This document shows positions 6,300-13,943 of a stretch of 27,481 bases of DNA, in pieces. This DNA is from Clostridia bacterium (GTDB lineage Bacteria; Bacillota; Clostridia; Oscillospirales; Acutalibacteraceae). A model generated the notes under the pieces. That model searched no databases. It had not been told where the DNA came from and saw only the letters and a program-made list of their open reading frames with translations. Location of the stretch: contig CAAGHB010000023.1 in the NCBI GenBank assembly GCA_900769535.1, forward strand, positions 1 through 27,481, given 5' to 3'. Numbering within the stretch: position 1 is the first letter of the stretch; every line of letters starts with the position of its first letter. A program made the position numbers and the translations under genes.

Positions 6300-9239
6300 T
6301 TATTCGGTGCGGAGGGCTTCTACGGGGTCCTTTTTAGCGGCAAACCTTGACGGAATAAGTCCTGCAATAAAGGTCAGCAGCATGCTTATGAGCACCAGTA
6401 TAATTCCGCCGACAAAGGGCAGAGCAGCGGTCAAAATTTTGATTCCTGTGACGGCACGAACGATATATGTTATCGGAATACATAGCAAAATGGTGGTTAT
6501 AATTCCGATAACACCTGCCGTAAAGCCGACTATCAGCGTTTCGGCATTAAATACGCGGGAAATGTCTTTTTTCGACGCGCCGATTGAGCGCAGTATACCG
6601 ATTTCCTTTGTTCTTTCGAGTACCGAAATATAGGTAATAATGCCAATCATAATCGACGAAACTACCAGCGAAATGGCTACAAACGCGATAAGAACGTACG
6701 AAATCGCGTTGATAACTGTCGTTATCGACGACATAATTATCTTCATAATATCGGTGTATTCGATTGTATCGTCGTCGTTGGTCTGCTTTTTGTTATACTC
6801 CTCGATACATTCGGCGATTTTGTCCTTGTCACTATACGTGGATGCAAAAAGATTTATCTGTATCGGATTATCGAGATCGACGTAGCCGAGATTAAGAAGC
6901 GCGTCATTATACGTGATAATAAGGTCGGTCGGCATATTATTGTCATAGAATTTTACCAATTCATCTTCGGTAAAGTTGCCGAGCGCGTGGGTGAGAAGCT
7001 GATTGAGTGCCGAATCGGTCATGGCTCCGTAGTATGCCTTTTTTTCGGCGGCATATCTCGCCTTAACCTGCTCGCCAATTGCCTCTCTTGCATATTCAGC
7101 GAGGGTTTCGTCGTCCATATTTTCGATATAGTCAGCGATTTCGGCCGAGTTGGTGCCCATCTGCTGTGAATATGCGGTGGTCAGCATTTGGCGCAGATAG
7201 TCGGTGGTCATATTTGCCATCTGGGCGTCAACCTGGGCTGTAACGTAGCTGTCGTCGGGTATCGACATCATTTCGGTATATAGGTCGGCCCTTTCGCTTA
7301 CCGTCAAATTGTTTGCATAGGATTTGAAGGCCTCCGCCTTTGACGAGGCAGTATTGTCGCCGTCCTCTACTTTAAAGGGAAGTCCGGTAACTATATCATA
7401 ATTTTTGTTTTCCATCTGCTTTTTAACAATGGGGCTCTTTTCAGCGGTGGTAATCATATAGTCGGTAAGTGCCCGTGTATATCCGATTGCGCCGTCCATT
7501 GAAGTGGAAATGGCATCTTCATTAGGTCTTACGATACCCGAAATTTTGATATCAATTCCGTTGTCATAGACGTATTTCATTCCGGCGTCACTTTCGCGAA
7601 GGTCCTTTACACCGCCGTTGGTTTCCTGATAGCAGGTGCTCGGTAAAACGAGCTTAAAGGTTCTTGAACAAATATCCTCGTATGACCATTTTCTTTCGGC
7701 TGTGTCAAGCGGCTCTTTTTTCATCGTCGCTTCGAGAACGGCAGTCAGCTCATCAGATGTTTTGAGCCCGAGGGCATAAAGGCAAAGGTCGCTGATTTCG
7801 TTATTCTTGTCAACGATGAGAACGACCTCGTTGTAATTTGTCGGCCAGCTTCCGTAAATGCAGTCGTACTGTTTTTTTGTAAGTTCGTTGATTTCGGTGC
7901 CGTTTTTATCGGTGAGGATTTCGGACCAAACGTTAAGCTGTGCAAAGCTTTGCTGATATCCCTCTGACATAACGCTGTTTTCTGCCGCGTAAATTCCGTT
8001 CAGCAGTTCGACTACGTCCGATTTGACTATCTTGCCATTGCTATCCTTTGTATAAATGCTCATATCGATGCCGTAGGAATACTGAACTGCGCTGATATAC
8101 TGATTTATTTCGTTGCTCTCGTTTTCGAGGTATTTTTTGAATTTATTGAGATTATTCTTTTCAACCTCGGCATTGTTGAGCGAGTTTATAAGCTCGTACA
8201 TAATCGAGTTTGAATAAACGGCGTCAAGCTCGTGTTTCGTTTCTTTATTATTCGAGCCCATCAGATTGGTAATAAGGTTGGTCATATCGACCGACTCGGC
8301 CTGAATGCTTATCGGGTAGCTCGAAAGTGTGTCCTCCTGCACTCTGTTTATGTAGGAGTTAACGCCATTCGAAATTGACATAATCAGCGCAATTCCGATG
8401 ATACCGATGCTTCCCGCAAACGAGGTCATAAAGGTTCTCGCCTTTTTTGTCATCAGGTTATTGAGCGAAAGGGAAAGGGCGGTAAAAAATGACATTGAGG
8501 TTTTTGCTGATTTTTTGTTGCTTTTTTTCTTTTTATCAGGGGCGTCGAGGATGAATTCTGATTCATAAGGGTTTGAATCGCTTGTAACCCTTCCGTCGAG
8601 CAGACGTACGATTCGTGTAGAATAATTTTCGGCAATTTCGGGGTTATGTGTTACCATTATGATAAGCTTATCCTTCGAAATTTCCTTTAAAATTTCCATT
8701 ATCTGCACCGACGTTTCGCTGTCAAGCGCACCTGTCGGCTCGTCGGCAAGTAAAATTTCGGGGTCGTTTACGAGAGCACGTGCTATTGCAACGCGCTGCA
8801 TCTGACCGCCCGACATTTGATTGGGCTTTTTATAAAGCTGGTCGGATAGTCCCACCTTTTTGAGAGCTTCCACTGCGCGTTTTCTTCTTTCCTGCTTCGA
8901 CACGCCCGAAAGGGTAAGAGCAAGCTCAACGTTGCTCAGTACCGTTTGATGAGGAATGAGGTTATAGCTCTGAAAAACGAAGCCGATTGAATGGTTTCGG
9001 TATGAGTCCCAGTCCTTATCGCTGAAATCCTTTGTTGAGCGATTATTTACCGAAAGGTCGCCGCTGTCATATCGGTCGAGTCCGCCAATGATATTAAGAA
9101 GGGTGGTTTTTCCGCACCCCGACGGACCGAGAATCGAGACAAATTCGTTTTTTCTGAATTCAATGTTGATATCTTTAAGCGCTTCAACCTTTGAATTGCC
9201 TGTTAGATACGACTTTACAATATTTGTTAGTTTAAGCAT
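6300..9239 (-). CDS. MacB-like ABC exporter, ATPase and FtsX-type permease in one chain
   Basis: The 979-residue protein starts with a LolD/MacB-type ATPase: Walker A GPSGCGKT (38-45), signature MSGGQMQRVAIARAL, and Walker B ILLADEPTGALD. After a Lys-rich linker there is one membrane helix (about 268-292), then an extracytoplasmic region of roughly 540 residues, and three C-terminal helices with the FtsX hallmark ERTKEIGILRSIGASKKDI. This is the type VII ABC design, which works by mechanotransmission rather than by moving substrate through the membrane helices. In Firmicutes such proteins act in peptide or antibiotic export and envelope tasks; the substrate is unknown here. The external domain is unusually large and rich in Asn, Asp, Glu and Tyr. 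No two-component system or partner permease is adjacent. The start has AAGGGG upstream, and a promoter is at 9272-9299. Confidence 0.92.
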   Translation of the reverse strand: MLKLTNIVKSYLTGNSKVEALKDINIEFRKNEFVSILGPSGCGKTTLLNIIGGLDRYDSGDLSVNNRSTKDFSDKDWDSYRNHSIGFVFQSYNLIPHQTVLSNVELALTLSGVSKQERRKRAVEALKKVGLSDQLYKKPNQMSGGQMQRVAIARALVNDPEILLADEPTGALDSETSVQIMEILKEISKDKLIIMVTHNPEIAENYSTRIVRLLDGRVTSDSNPYESEFILDAPDKKKKSNKKSAKTSMSFFTALSLSLNNLMTKKARTFMTSFAGSIGIIGIALIMSISNGVNSYINRVQEDTLSSYPISIQAESVDMTNLITNLMGSNNKETKHELDAVYSNSIMYELINSLNNAEVEKNNLNKFKKYLENESNEINQYISAVQYSYGIDMSIYTKDSNGKIVKSDVVELLNGIYAAENSVMSEGYQQSFAQLNVWSEILTDKNGTEINELTKKQYDCIYGSWPTNYNEVVLIVDKNNEISDLCLYALGLKTSDELTAVLEATMKKEPLDTAERKWSYEDICSRTFKLVLPSTCYQETNGGVKDLRESDAGMKYVYDNGIDIKISGIVRPNEDAISTSMDGAIGYTRALTDYMITTAEKSPIVKKQMENKNYDIVTGLPFKVEDGDNTASSKAEAFKSYANNLTVSERADLYTEMMSIPDDSYVTAQVDAQMANMTTDYLRQMLTTAYSQQMGTNSAEIADYIENMDDETLAEYAREAIGEQVKARYAAEKKAYYGAMTDSALNQLLTHALGNFTEDELVKFYDNNMPTDLIITYNDALLNLGYVDLDNPIQINLFASTYSDKDKIAECIEEYNKKQTNDDDTIEYTDIMKIIMSSITTVINAISYVLIAFVAISLVVSSIMIGIITYISVLERTKEIGILRSIGASKKDISRVFNAETLIVGFTAGVIGIITTILLCIPITYIVRAVTGIKILTAALPFVGGIILVLISMLLTFIAGLIPSRFAAKKDPVEALRTE

Positions 9240-9271
9240 TGCACAGAGCCCCTTTTCAGCATACTTATATA

Positions 9272-9299
9272 TTTATAATATACAAAAGAATCGTGTCAA
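9272..9299 (-). promoter_or_regulatory. Promoter of the MacB-like exporter gene
   Basis: On the minus strand a perfect TTGACA (9294-9299), 16 nt and TATAAA (9272-9277) stand about 35 bp before the ATG at 9239. Confidence 0.7.
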
Positions 9300-9375
9300 T
9301 ATCAAGGGAATAAAGCGCGGTTTACTGTTTTTTTACATTTTCATACCAAAATTGTAAAAATACTCCAATCGCATA

Positions 9376-9462
9376 TTATTTGTTTATCGATACCATGCAC
9401 ACCGCAAAAGCGCCTATTGCGCCGCCCAAAAACATACCCGAAATCATTCCTGTCCAAAACAT
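9376..9462 (-). CDS. 28-residue membrane microprotein, DUF3789-like
   Basis: A 29-codon frame starts with ATG at 9460-9462 and ends with TAA at 9376-9378. A strong ribosome binding site, AAGAGGTGAG, lies at 9471-9480. The peptide begins MFWTGMISGMFLGGAIGAF and continues to a short polar tail ending in Asn-Lys, so it is one hydrophobic helix with Gly-rich packing faces (GMFLGG). Short single-helix proteins of this form are common in Firmicutes and are often placed in the DUF3789 family; that assignment is from memory of the pattern, not a search. It lies divergent to queH and upstream of the MacB-like exporter on the same strand. An AT-only hairpin (near 9330-9360) follows it, and the exporter has its own promoter. 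Function is unknown; it could be a small subunit or modulator of a membrane complex. Confidence 0.7.
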   Translation of the reverse strand: MFWTGMISGMFLGGAIGAFAVCMVSINK

Positions 9463-9530
9463 AAACGAAACTCACCTCTTAAATAAGAATTCTGATATAT
9501 TATGCCCGAAAAAGCCGATTTTCAGCCGTG

Positions 9531-9559
9531 TTGACAAAAGGTGACAGGTTTGATATTAT
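9531..9559 (+). promoter_or_regulatory. Near-consensus promoter of queH
   Basis: TTGACA (9531-9536), 17 nt and TATTAT (9554-9559) are followed by GGAGAGG (9568-9574) and the ATG at 9583. The leader is about 15-20 nt. Confidence 0.85.
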
Positions 9560-9582
9560 CATAAGCGGAGAGGTATTTTTTT

Positions 9583-10185
9583 ATGAAAAAAGATTATCAA
9601 AAGGAGCTCGACCTGATTTTAAATCGGCTTGACGGCGAAAACAGGCCGAAACTGATGCTTCACAGCTGTTGCGGCCCTTGCAGCAGCTATGTTCTTGAAT
9701 ATTTATCAAGGTATTTTGACATTACGGTTTATTATTATAATCCTAATATTTTTCCGCCCGACGAGTATCAAAAACGGCTGAAAAATCAGCTCGACCTTAT
9801 CGAAAAAAGCGGCTGGGCGAAATTTATGCCCTGCGAGTATAACCACGACGAGTTTCTTTTCTCGGCAAGGGGACTTGAAGGGGAAAAAGAGGGCGGAGAA
9901 AGATGTACCGAGTGTTTCCGTTTGCGATTGCAAAAAACCGCTGAATTGGCAAAAAAAGGCGGCTATGACTATTTTGCAACCACGCTCAGCGTCAGTCCGC
10001 ATAAAAACGCGCAGTTGCTTGGCATTCTCGGCGAAAAAATCGGCGAGGAATACGGAATAAAGCATCTTCCCTCCGATTTTAAAAAGCGAGAGGGATATAA
10101 AAGGTCTATTGAGCTGGCGAAAAAATTTGACCTCTACCGCCAGGATTATTGCGGCTGTGAATTTTCAATTCGCGAAAAGGAATAA
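9583..10185 (+). CDS. queH: Epoxyqueuosine reductase QueH
   Basis: QueH reduces epoxyqueuosine to queuosine in tRNAs with GUN anticodons, the last step of queuosine synthesis, and replaces the cobalamin-dependent QueG in many Firmicutes. The 200-residue protein has the family cysteines in order: HSCCGPCSSYV (C29, C30, C33), CTECFRLRL (C108, C111) and YRQDYCGC (C190, C192). These provide the iron-sulfur and metal ligands and the redox-active pair. The conserved YNPNIFPPDEYQKRL segment is also present. Length is normal. The cofactor chemistry fits an anaerobe. No other queuosine genes are visible in the window. The start is fixed by GGAGAGG and a near-consensus promoter. Confidence 0.95.
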   Translation: MKKDYQKELDLILNRLDGENRPKLMLHSCCGPCSSYVLEYLSRYFDITVYYYNPNIFPPDEYQKRLKNQLDLIEKSGWAKFMPCEYNHDEFLFSARGLEGEKEGGERCTECFRLRLQKTAELAKKGGYDYFATTLSVSPHKNAQLLGILGEKIGEEYGIKHLPSDFKKREGYKRSIELAKKFDLYRQDYCGCEFSIREKE

Positions 10186-10204
10186 TAAAACAAGGTGTAT
10201 ATTG

Positions 10205-10237
10205 ATGGGTAATACCGTGAAAAATATTTTACGGTAA
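10205..10237 (+). promoter_or_regulatory. Hairpin and possible short leader ORF before the small membrane protein gene
   Basis: TACCGT (10213-10218) pairs with ACGGTA (10231-10236), with a few extra A-U pairs inside. The same bases encode a ten-residue frame, ATG at 10205 to TAA at 10237, preceded by AAGGTG at about 7 nt. The coincidence of frame and hairpin could be a leader peptide, or chance. Confidence 0.3.
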
Positions 10238-10260
10238 AAGAAGGGTAGAAAAGGGATAGA

Positions 10261-10686
10261 ATGAAAAAAAGAAAGAACAGGCATCTTAAAATTCGCCTAA
10301 GATATTGGTGGCGAAATATAAAGCGATGGACAAAAAAGATAATCAGCTTTTGTCTTAATCCACGTATGTTACTTTGCTTTGGACTTGCATGGATTATCAC
10401 AAACGGCTGGTGCTATGCCTTTATCGCCATCGGCGGCTGGCTGGGCATAAACTGGATGTTTGCGGTGGGCACGGCTTATGCAGCTTTTTTATGGTTCCCC
10501 TTTACTCCCGAAAAGCTGATTACGGTCATCATTTCGCTCTTTTTGCTTAAAAGATTGTTTCCAAACGACGAAAAAACCCTTAAAGTATTGCAAACCGAAC
10601 TTGATAAATTAAAGTCCGCCATAAAGCGAAAAAGAGCCGAGAGAAAATTAAAAAAAGAAGAAAAGAAAAAAGCACGAAAAGAGTAA
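10261..10686 (+). CDS. Small membrane protein with Lys-rich coiled-coil tail, function unknown
   Basis: The 141-residue protein has a strongly basic N-terminus (KKRKNRHLKIRLRYWWRNIK), about three hydrophobic segments (roughly 36-52, 60-80 and 84-100) with many aromatic residues, and a C-terminal amphipathic helix of about 35 residues made largely of Lys, Glu, Arg and Ala. No enzyme motif is visible and I do not assign a family. AAGGG five bases before the ATG supports the start. It follows queH by 75 bp with no terminator between them, so it is probably in the same transcript. The end of the reading frame forms the left arm of the downstream terminator. Confidence 0.75.
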   Translation: MKKRKNRHLKIRLRYWWRNIKRWTKKIISFCLNPRMLLCFGLAWIITNGWCYAFIAIGGWLGINWMFAVGTAYAAFLWFPFTPEKLITVIISLFLLKRLFPNDEKTLKVLQTELDKLKSAIKRKRAERKLKKEEKKKARKE

Positions 10687-10707
10687 AAAAACTCTCATCG
10701 TGCTTTT
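10667..10707. terminator. Bidirectional terminator overlapping the end of a coding region
   Basis: GCACGA (10672-10677) pairs with TCGTGC (10698-10703), flanked by A4/T4. Inside, GAGT (10681-10684) pairs with ACTC (10691-10694). The left arm lies within the last codons of the gene ending at 10686. The hairpin separates it from the convergent symporter gene ending at 10710. Confidence 0.85.
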
Positions 10708-10709
10708 AT

Positions 10710-12290
10710 TTATTTTTCTAAATAGAGCTCGGCTTCAAGCTGGTTTTGAATATCTTTGTGGTGGGAGAGCAGTGGCCTTATATCCTTGTTTTTAAACCTT
10801 CGGTCGGTATAATTTTTTGTAACGCGAATGATCGTTTTTGATAAAAAGACGATTCCGATAAGGTTTGGAATCATCATCAGTCCGTTAAAGGTGTCGGAAA
10901 TTTCCCAGGCGATTGACGAGGTTGTAATTGCGCCTAAAACGATGGTTGCAACGAATAAAATTTTGTAAACAACGGTGCATTTTGGGCCAAATAGAAATTC
11001 GAATGCCTTTGCTCCGTAATGCGACCAGCCGATTATGGTCGAAAAGGCAAAGAGAAATATTGCAACAGCGACAAACATTCCGCCGAAATCAATTTCGCCA
11101 GAGGGAATAGACCTGTTAAATGCGGCGGCAACGAGGGTTGAGCCGGTTGCTCCTTCCTCCGTAATTGCGCCTGATTGAAGGTCGTATACTCCCGAGGTAA
11201 GTATGGTTAGTGCCGTGATTGTGCACATAACTATTGTGTCTACAAATATTTGAAAAATGCTCCACATACCTTGCTTTACCGGCTCTTTTACGTTTGCGCT
11301 CGAACCTATAATGGTGGACGAGCCGAGCCCTGCCTCGTTCGAAAAAACGCCTCGTTTAAAGCCGGAGGATATTACCTTACTTATCGTCATTCCGCAGCAA
11401 CCGCCAAAAACGGCACGCGGATTAAACGCTGAAACAAAAATTGACATAAGCGCTTCGGTCAATTTGCCGCTGTTCATCAGTATAATAAAAAAACTTCCTG
11501 CTAAAAATATAATCACCATAACGGGAACGATTTTTTCGGTAAAGGAGGCAATGCGTTTAATCCCGCCGAGGATAATCATACCTGCCGCAAGCATTACTGC
11601 AAGTCCTATTAAAAGGGAATAGAGGGTAACCGACTGACCGCCTGACGAATAAATTACGCGGCTTGATAACGCCTCTATTTTAAAGGCCCATTCTATGTTT
11701 GCAACGATTTTGTCCACCTGGCCCATATTGCCGATGCCAAGCGAGGCAAAGAGGCAAAACACGGCGAATAAAACGGCAAGCGTATTCCCGAGTTTTTTCA
11801 TAAACGAGGCGGCAACTGCGCTTTTGAAATTGATACTGCCGAGCCCGTGTTTGAGATAATACATAGCGCCGCCTGACCATTCGCCATTATCATTTTTACG
11901 CCTAAAATAAACACCGAGCAAATTTTCGGAATAGCCCGTCATCATACCGAAAAAGGCGGCAACCCACATCCAAAATACCGCTCCCGGTCCGCCTATTACG
12001 ATTGCATCGGCGACTCCTGCTATGTTTCCTACGCCGAGGGTTGCGGCAAGTGCGGCGCACATCGCCTGAAACTGTGTCACCGAGCCGTCGGAGGAGGCGT
12101 GGCTGCTTTTTTTAAACAAGCTGCATAAGGTTTCTTTTAGCCAATGTCCTATATGAGTAACCTGAAAAAACTTTGTGATTACCGTCAGAAATATTCCGGT
12201 TCCAATCATCAAAAATATTCCGATTTTGAGCCATATAATATCGTTTATTGCGCTGTTTATGTTCCCGATGGCTTTCATTATTTCTCCCAT
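10710..12290 (-). CDS. Sodium/amino-acid (alanine or glycine) symporter, AGCS family
   Basis: The 526-residue integral membrane protein matches the alanine/glycine:cation symporter family. Landmarks are QFQAMCAALAATLGVGNIAG near residue 73, WMWVAAFFGMMTGYSENLLG, GGAMYYLKHGLG, FKRGVFSNEAGLGS in the middle and GWSHYGAKAFEFLFG toward the C-terminus. About ten to eleven membrane helices are visible. Proteins of this family import alanine or glycine with Na+; the exact substrate cannot be read. AGAGGTG seven bases before ATG 12290 supports this start over ATG 12278. The upstream side is unusual: a terminator at 12319-12354 ends only about 28 bp before the start codon, leaving no room for a full promoter downstream of it. 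Confidence 0.94.
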   Translation of the reverse strand: MGEIMKAIGNINSAINDIIWLKIGIFLMIGTGIFLTVITKFFQVTHIGHWLKETLCSLFKKSSHASSDGSVTQFQAMCAALAATLGVGNIAGVADAIVIGGPGAVFWMWVAAFFGMMTGYSENLLGVYFRRKNDNGEWSGGAMYYLKHGLGSINFKSAVAASFMKKLGNTLAVLFAVFCLFASLGIGNMGQVDKIVANIEWAFKIEALSSRVIYSSGGQSVTLYSLLIGLAVMLAAGMIILGGIKRIASFTEKIVPVMVIIFLAGSFFIILMNSGKLTEALMSIFVSAFNPRAVFGGCCGMTISKVISSGFKRGVFSNEAGLGSSTIIGSSANVKEPVKQGMWSIFQIFVDTIVMCTITALTILTSGVYDLQSGAITEEGATGSTLVAAAFNRSIPSGEIDFGGMFVAVAIFLFAFSTIIGWSHYGAKAFEFLFGPKCTVVYKILFVATIVLGAITTSSIAWEISDTFNGLMMIPNLIGIVFLSKTIIRVTKNYTDRRFKNKDIRPLLSHHKDIQNQLEAELYLEK

Positions 12291-12318
12291 TGGAGCACAC
12301 CTCTTTGGTTAAAATGCA

Positions 12319-12354
12319 AAAAAGGGAATTGGCAAAAAAACCGATTCCCTTTTT
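12319..12354 (-). terminator. Terminator after the CBM9-like gene, or attenuator before the symporter gene
   Basis: On the minus strand the arms (12341-12354 and 12319-12332) form about 14 bp with one G-U pair around a 7-8 nt T-rich loop and end in a T6 run. It follows the stop at 12415 by 60 bp and precedes the symporter start at 12290. Confidence 0.85.
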
Positions 12355-12414
12355 GAAATTACTTGCTTTGTTTAATTTTATGATAATAGGTGCGCTGTTT
12401 ATGCCGACGAAAGC

Positions 12415-13422
12415 TTATTTTTCGTTGTTGACGTCCTTTGTTTCGACATTGCCCTTTTCGCCGTCGGATTTATTTTCCGCGCCCTTGCCGTTATTTTTAT
12501 TTGATGAAATAAGCACGGTGATAACAAGGATGATAAGGGCCGCAATACCGACAACGGTGAAGAAAATAACGGGGTTTTGGTCGCCTTCGTTGCTTGTATT
12601 TTGGGGCAGCTTTGTCTGATCGGTATCATAACCCGACAGGTTTTCACCTTCGCTCGATTCTTCTGATTCTGTCAAAGAAGTGTCCGACGATGCAGCCGCA
12701 GAGGTTATATATGTAGGTGCGTTTTCTCCCCGTGCGTTTGAAAAGTTGTTGAGGGTAAAAGTATAAAATTGCTTTGTGTTATTATAGCTGCCTGTGTGTG
12801 TCGAATTCATAAATATCATTGCCGACAGGTTGGACACATTGTCAGCGGCGTCATTTACGATTACCGAAGCTCCCATTTTGGCTTCCTTAAAACTGTTGAG
12901 GTGGGGGATTGCGATTTCAAAATCATATCCCTCGTCTCCTCTGTCGAATACGGCGCACTGAATTTTATCCTTTATTGCGATAAAAAACGGAGAAGTGCTG
13001 CCTTCTGCGACCGAAACGTTTCCCGAATAACGAACGACACGGAAAAGCCCGGTGTATCCGCTTCCTACCGACTGACCCTCAGGGTTGCAGTCGAGGTCGA
13101 GCTGAATTTCGACGCTGTCGGTTATCCAGTCGTATGTAGGCGGAGTGGATATCCTCGTTTTGTCACGAACGTTGCCGTAAACATAAATAAAATCGTTATC
13201 GTACAGAAAATATATCGAGGCGGTTGTGGTCGAGTCGCCGTTTTGCTTTATTATTTGGTCGGCAATTATGTGCTCGGAGGAGCCGTATGCATCGTCCTTG
13301 TATCCGTCAACGTATATAATTTCCTTGTTGATGACGGTCGATTTTTGGTCGGCGTATACGACCGGCGAGGCCGAAATTATAATAAGAATTGCCGACACCG
13401 CACAGATTATCCTTTTAATCAT
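12415..13422 (-). CDS. Membrane-anchored extracellular protein with a CBM9-like domain
   Basis: The 335-residue protein has a signal peptide (residues 1-24, cleavage likely after VVYA), a beta-rich domain at about 34-225, a Ser/Thr/Glu-rich spacer (about 240-280), a membrane helix (about 284-306) and a charged cytoplasmic tail. The domain looks like a family 9 carbohydrate-binding or DOMON-like fold: IYVDGYKDDAYG at its start, FLYDNDFIYVYGNVRDKT, TDSVEIQLDLD, and YDFEIAIP. Sugar binding is inferred from the fold and not shown. It lies one base after tadA, and the GGAGGAG encoding the last two Glu of TadA is its ribosome binding site, so the two are translationally coupled. The functional link to TadA is not obvious. 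Confidence 0.82.
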   Translation of the reverse strand: MIKRIICAVSAILIIISASPVVYADQKSTVINKEIIYVDGYKDDAYGSSEHIIADQIIKQNGDSTTTASIYFLYDNDFIYVYGNVRDKTRISTPPTYDWITDSVEIQLDLDCNPEGQSVGSGYTGLFRVVRYSGNVSVAEGSTSPFFIAIKDKIQCAVFDRGDEGYDFEIAIPHLNSFKEAKMGASVIVNDAADNVSNLSAMIFMNSTHTGSYNNTKQFYTFTLNNFSNARGENAPTYITSAAASSDTSLTESEESSEGENLSGYDTDQTKLPQNTSNEGDQNPVIFFTVVGIAALIILVITVLISSNKNNGKGAENKSDGEKGNVETKDVNNEK

Positions 13423-13423
13423 T

Positions 13424-13918
13424 TTACTCCTCCGAAATTTGTTCTTGCACGTCTTTTTGACATTTGTTTTTTCTCAATTTTTTAAAAAAATCGCTCAGCA
13501 TCGAAGCGCATTCGCCCTCCATAAAACCGCCTGATAAAAGCGGCTTGTGATTATACGGCAGATCGAACAGGTTAACGACCGAGCCGCAGGAGCCGGCCTT
13601 TTTATCATAGGCGCCGAATACGACTCTTTCGATTCGCGAGTTGATTATTGCACCTGCGCACATGGGACAGGGCTCTAAGGTGACGTACATCGTGCAACCG
13701 ATGAGCCGCCAACCGCCGAGGGCGTTGCAGGCGTCGTATATTGCCTCGATTTCGGCGTGTCCGAGAGCGTTTTTATCCTTTTCTCGTCGGTTTCGCCCTC
13801 TGCCTACGATTACTCCGTCACGAACGATAACAGCGCCGATAGGGGCCTCATCGTCAAGGGCCGCTTCTTTTGCAAGGATAATTGCTTCGTTCATGTATTT
13901 TTCGTCAAGCGTGTTCAT
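13424..13918 (-). CDS. tadA: tRNA-specific adenosine deaminase TadA
   Basis: TadA converts A34 to inosine in tRNA-Arg(ACG), which is itself encoded at 1371-1447. The 164-residue protein has the zinc and catalytic motifs of the cytidine/deoxycytidylate deaminase fold: HAE (H54, E56) and PCPMC (C84, C87). The conserved NEAIILAKEAA helix, APIGAVIV and GRGRNRRE stretches are also present. Length is normal. AAAGGAT precedes the ATG. It is the middle gene of an operon, 25 bp after the CPBP protease gene and 1 bp before the CBM9-like gene. Confidence 0.96.
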   Translation of the reverse strand: MNTLDEKYMNEAIILAKEAALDDEAPIGAVIVRDGVIVGRGRNRREKDKNALGHAEIEAIYDACNALGGWRLIGCTMYVTLEPCPMCAGAIINSRIERVVFGAYDKKAGSCGSVVNLFDLPYNHKPLLSGGFMEGECASMLSDFFKKLRKNKCQKDVQEQISEE

Positions 13919-13943
13919 TTATCTATCCTTTGTTAAAAAGTAG

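Noticed and set aside
12291..12414. Glycine riboswitch before the amino-acid symporter
   Set aside because: Considered because such symporters are often controlled this way, but the 124-bp gap contains only the terminator hairpin and no recognisable aptamer core.
12769..13485. 238-codon plus-strand frame opposite the CBM9-like and tadA genes
   Set aside because: The minus-strand genes have a signal peptide, domain motifs and coupled ribosome binding sites; the plus frame crosses two genes and has no ribosome binding site or domain.
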